This document shows, piece after piece, positions 7,000 to 8,470 of a DNA stretch of 8,470 nt. Below the pieces are notes generated by a model. That model worked only from the letters and a program-made list of their open reading frames with translations, was not told the origin of the DNA and searched no databases. The stretch spans positions 1-8,470 of the forward strand of contig DBIH01000086.1 of assembly GCA_002296885.1 (NCBI GenBank), in the 5' to 3' direction. Every line of letters starts with the position of its first letter. Positions within the stretch are counted from its first letter, which is position 1. The translations under genes and the position numbers were made by a program. The DNA comes from Flavobacterium sp. UBA807 (GTDB taxonomy: Bacteria > Bacteroidota > Bacteroidia > Flavobacteriales > Flavobacteriaceae).

Positions 7000-7407
7000 A
7001 TGAAAAAAATAGGAGTTGTAATTTGTTTGATGTTTTCAGTTGTTAGCTGCCAAAAAACGGGTGTCGAAAAACCGGACAATCTTATTGATAAAGATAAAAT
7101 GACCGATATATTATATGATATGTCATTATTAGAAGCCATTAAGACTCAAAATTTAAATGGTGGAATAAGCACTAAAACGGCAAACGAATATATTTACAAG
7201 AAGTATAAGATTGACAGTGTTCAATTTGCAAAAAGTAATAAATATTATGCTTCCGATATTGTTGAATACAAAAAAATGTTTGAAAAAATAAAGGAGCGCC
7301 TGAACAACGAAACGGCAAAGATAGATGGTCAGGCAAAGCAAACTGGGCAGCCGGTTCCGCCAAATCCAAATAGTACTGAGAATTCGGATACACCGCAGGT
7401 ACAGTAA
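7000..7407 (+). CDS. DUF4296 domain-containing lipoprotein
   Basis: A 135-residue predicted lipoprotein. The N-terminus is a type II signal peptide, MKK plus a hydrophobic core, with lipobox VVSC and lipidated C17. The DUF4296 domain covers about 22-105 and opens with the characteristic KPDNLIDKDKMTDILYDM (24-41), followed by a mostly helical charged region (YKKMFEKIKERL, 90-101). Residues 107-135 are a Pro/Gln/Asn/Ser-rich tail, probably disordered. No acidic or Lys-rich export signal directly follows the Cys, so a periplasm-facing position is more likely than the cell surface. D72-S73-V74 matches the Bacteroidetes O-glycosylation motif. It is the last gene of the unit, 11 bases after the dihydroorotase gene, and its TAA directly abuts the stop of the convergent SDR gene. 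The function of the family is unknown. Confidence 0.85.
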   Translation: MKKIGVVICLMFSVVSCQKTGVEKPDNLIDKDKMTDILYDMSLLEAIKTQNLNGGISTKTANEYIYKKYKIDSVQFAKSNKYYASDIVEYKKMFEKIKERLNNETAKIDGQAKQTGQPVPPNPNSTENSDTPQVQ

Positions 7408-8403
7408 TTATTTTTTTGAAGAAGTTATTTCTTTAATCACATCATTAATGCTCTGGAACTCAAAATTCAGGGCGTTTTTTATTTTCTGGTTGCTGTACTT
7501 ATCAATAGTGTGAATTGAGGTTGCAGCATGTTTTGATAAGATTCTTTTGGTTCTGAAAAAAGTATTGAAAAACCAGTCAATCCGCCAGAAAATTGCCGTC
7601 ATCCATGGCTTCACATGAAAACGCGCTTTTGGTTTTCCTGAATTTTCTGCAATTTGATTTATGATGTAGCGATAATTCAAGTTCTCCGAAACCAAACAAA
7701 AACGTTCACCAGTAATATCGCTTTTCATTAATTGAACCATAAGCGAAACCACATCGTTTACGCCGACATAACCAGCTTCTCCGAGTGTATACATCTTTAG
7801 GCCTTTTTTGACCTTTGTAAAAATAGAACCACTTCCTTCTTTCCAGATGGTTGAGCCTAAAATTATTCCGGGATTTACGATTACAATTTGCAAACCTTCC
7901 TGAAATCCTCGCCAGACTTCCATTTCGGCACCGTATTTTGAAATGGCATAATCGCTGTGGTTGATTTCCGGATTCCATTCGGTTTCTTCATCGATGAAGA
8001 TTTCGCTTGAAGCAACATTGCCAAAAGCTGCAATTGAGCTTACATGACAAAGCTTTTTGACCTTGTAAGCAAGGCAGAAATTGACAATATTGGCTGTTCC
8101 TTCGATGTTTATTTTTCGGAGTTTTTCTTCATCGTTTGGGTCAAATGAAATGAATCCGGCGCAATGATAAACGTAATCAATGTCCTGAAAAGCAATTTCT
8201 AAAGAAGGAATGTCGGTGATGTCAGCTTCAATCCAATCGATTTTGGGAAATAAAGCTTCTTTTTGATGACGATGGAAAAGTGATTTTGTTTTTTCGATGG
8301 TTGATGAAGTTCTGTAAATTGCCCGAACCGAACCTTCATTTTCAGTTAAATTCAGCAGCAAATGTGCTCCGACCAAACCCGTTCCGCCTGTTACTAATAT
8401 CAT
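7408..8403 (-). CDS. NAD(P)-dependent extended SDR (epimerase/dihydroflavonol reductase-like)
   Basis: A 331-residue extended short-chain dehydrogenase/reductase. The dinucleotide-binding motif TGGTGLVG is at 5-12 (GxxGxxG), with AIYR at 28-31 ending the second strand; Arg31 there hints at NADP(H) over NAD(H). D61 in EADITD, HCAG at 80-83 and NIEGTANIV at 99-107 are standard for the fold. The catalytic triad is S122 or S123 in HVSSIAAFG, Y152 and K156 in DYAISK. NPGIILG at 177-183 and GYVGVNDVV follow, and the C-terminal 80 residues form the substrate domain. The closest general type is dihydroflavonol-4-reductase or sugar-epimerase-like; the substrate cannot be told from sequence. The start is the ATG at 8403, next to an AT-rich repeat. 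It is convergent with the DUF4296 gene with no bases between stops. Confidence 0.88.
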   Translation of the reverse strand: MILVTGGTGLVGAHLLLNLTENEGSVRAIYRTSSTIEKTKSLFHRHQKEALFPKIDWIEADITDIPSLEIAFQDIDYVYHCAGFISFDPNDEEKLRKINIEGTANIVNFCLAYKVKKLCHVSSIAAFGNVASSEIFIDEETEWNPEINHSDYAISKYGAEMEVWRGFQEGLQIVIVNPGIILGSTIWKEGSGSIFTKVKKGLKMYTLGEAGYVGVNDVVSLMVQLMKSDITGERFCLVSENLNYRYIINQIAENSGKPKARFHVKPWMTAIFWRIDWFFNTFFRTKRILSKHAATSIHTIDKYSNQKIKNALNFEFQSINDVIKEITSSKK

Positions 8404-8409
8404 GATGCT

Positions 8410-8461
8410 AAATTACGAATTAGAAGTAGAATTATAAGTTATGAATTATGAATTATGAGTT
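8410..8461. repeat. Degenerate AT-rich heptamer repeat upstream of the SDR gene
   Basis: The clearest part is three direct heptamers TTATGAA, TTATGAA, TTATGAG at 8439-8459. Leftwards the same theme continues in weaker form (AATTACG, AATTAGA, then an AATTATAAG-like unit) almost up to the SDR start codon. It fills nearly the whole visible upstream region of that gene. Whether it goes on beyond the window in another form cannot be seen. Confidence 0.6.
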
Positions 8462-8470
8462 GGATTGTCC

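Noticed and set aside
7416..7436. Hairpin TTGAAGAA/TTCTTTAA near the SDR stop, a possible terminator for the convergent pair.
   Set aside because: The stem contains a G-U pair and is AT-rich, and the T-run lies on the wrong side on both strands, so no U tract follows the hairpin. It is part of the SDR coding end.
8408..8415. TAATTTAG on the minus strand as a -7 element for the SDR gene.
   Set aside because: It has one mismatch to TAnnTTTG, lies 4 bases from the ATG and sits within an AT-rich repeat where such matches are expected by chance.

Overview
The window looks like an ordinary chromosomal segment from a member of the Bacteroidetes, most probably Flavobacterium or a close relative. The DNA is AT-rich and none of the ten genes has a convincing Shine-Dalgarno sequence. 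Four of the upstream regions carry the Bacteroidetes -7 element TAnnTTTG. Several proteins belong to families mainly seen in this phylum (DUF4271, DUF4296, the Flavobacterium-type DUF3108 protein). The genus is inferred from overall protein style, not from a search.

Layout. (1) 3-1081, minus strand: a two-gene unit with a 2-base gap, made of an exported DUF3108-type protein followed by a small three-helix membrane protein of unknown function. (2) 1082-1205: a short divergent promoter region. (3) 1206-3302, plus strand: a DUF423 membrane protein, then pckA (ATP-dependent PEP carboxykinase) with its own promoter-like element. (4) 3320-3355: a bidirectional terminator hairpin shared with the convergent unit on the other side. 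(5) 3373-4810, minus strand: a DUF4271 membrane protein and a HemD-like uroporphyrinogen-III synthase, separated by 1 base. (6) 4811-4912: a second divergent promoter region. (7) 4913-7407, plus strand: a tight three-gene unit with a polyprenol-phosphate mannose synthase-like GT2 enzyme, a dihydroorotase and a DUF4296 lipoprotein. (8) 7408-8403, minus strand: an NAD(P)-dependent extended SDR whose stop codon directly abuts the DUF4296 stop. (9) 8410-8461: an AT-rich degenerate heptamer repeat upstream of the SDR gene.

The recognisable functions are housekeeping: gluconeogenesis (pckA), tetrapyrrole synthesis (hemD), pyrimidine synthesis (dihydroorotase), and supply of polyprenol-linked mannose for envelope or protein glycosylation. 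The envelope proteins (DUF3108, DUF4271, DUF4296, DUF423) are conserved families without an agreed role. I see no mobile element, CRISPR array, RNA gene, phage gene, toxin-antitoxin pair or defence system, and no clearly new multi-gene system. The observations most worth a second look are the Gln in place of the first metal-binding His of the dihydroorotase, the one-base coupling of hemD to DUF4271, the almost leaderless DUF4271 transcript predicted from its promoter, and the heptamer repeat at the right edge. No gap between genes is longer than about 125 bases.
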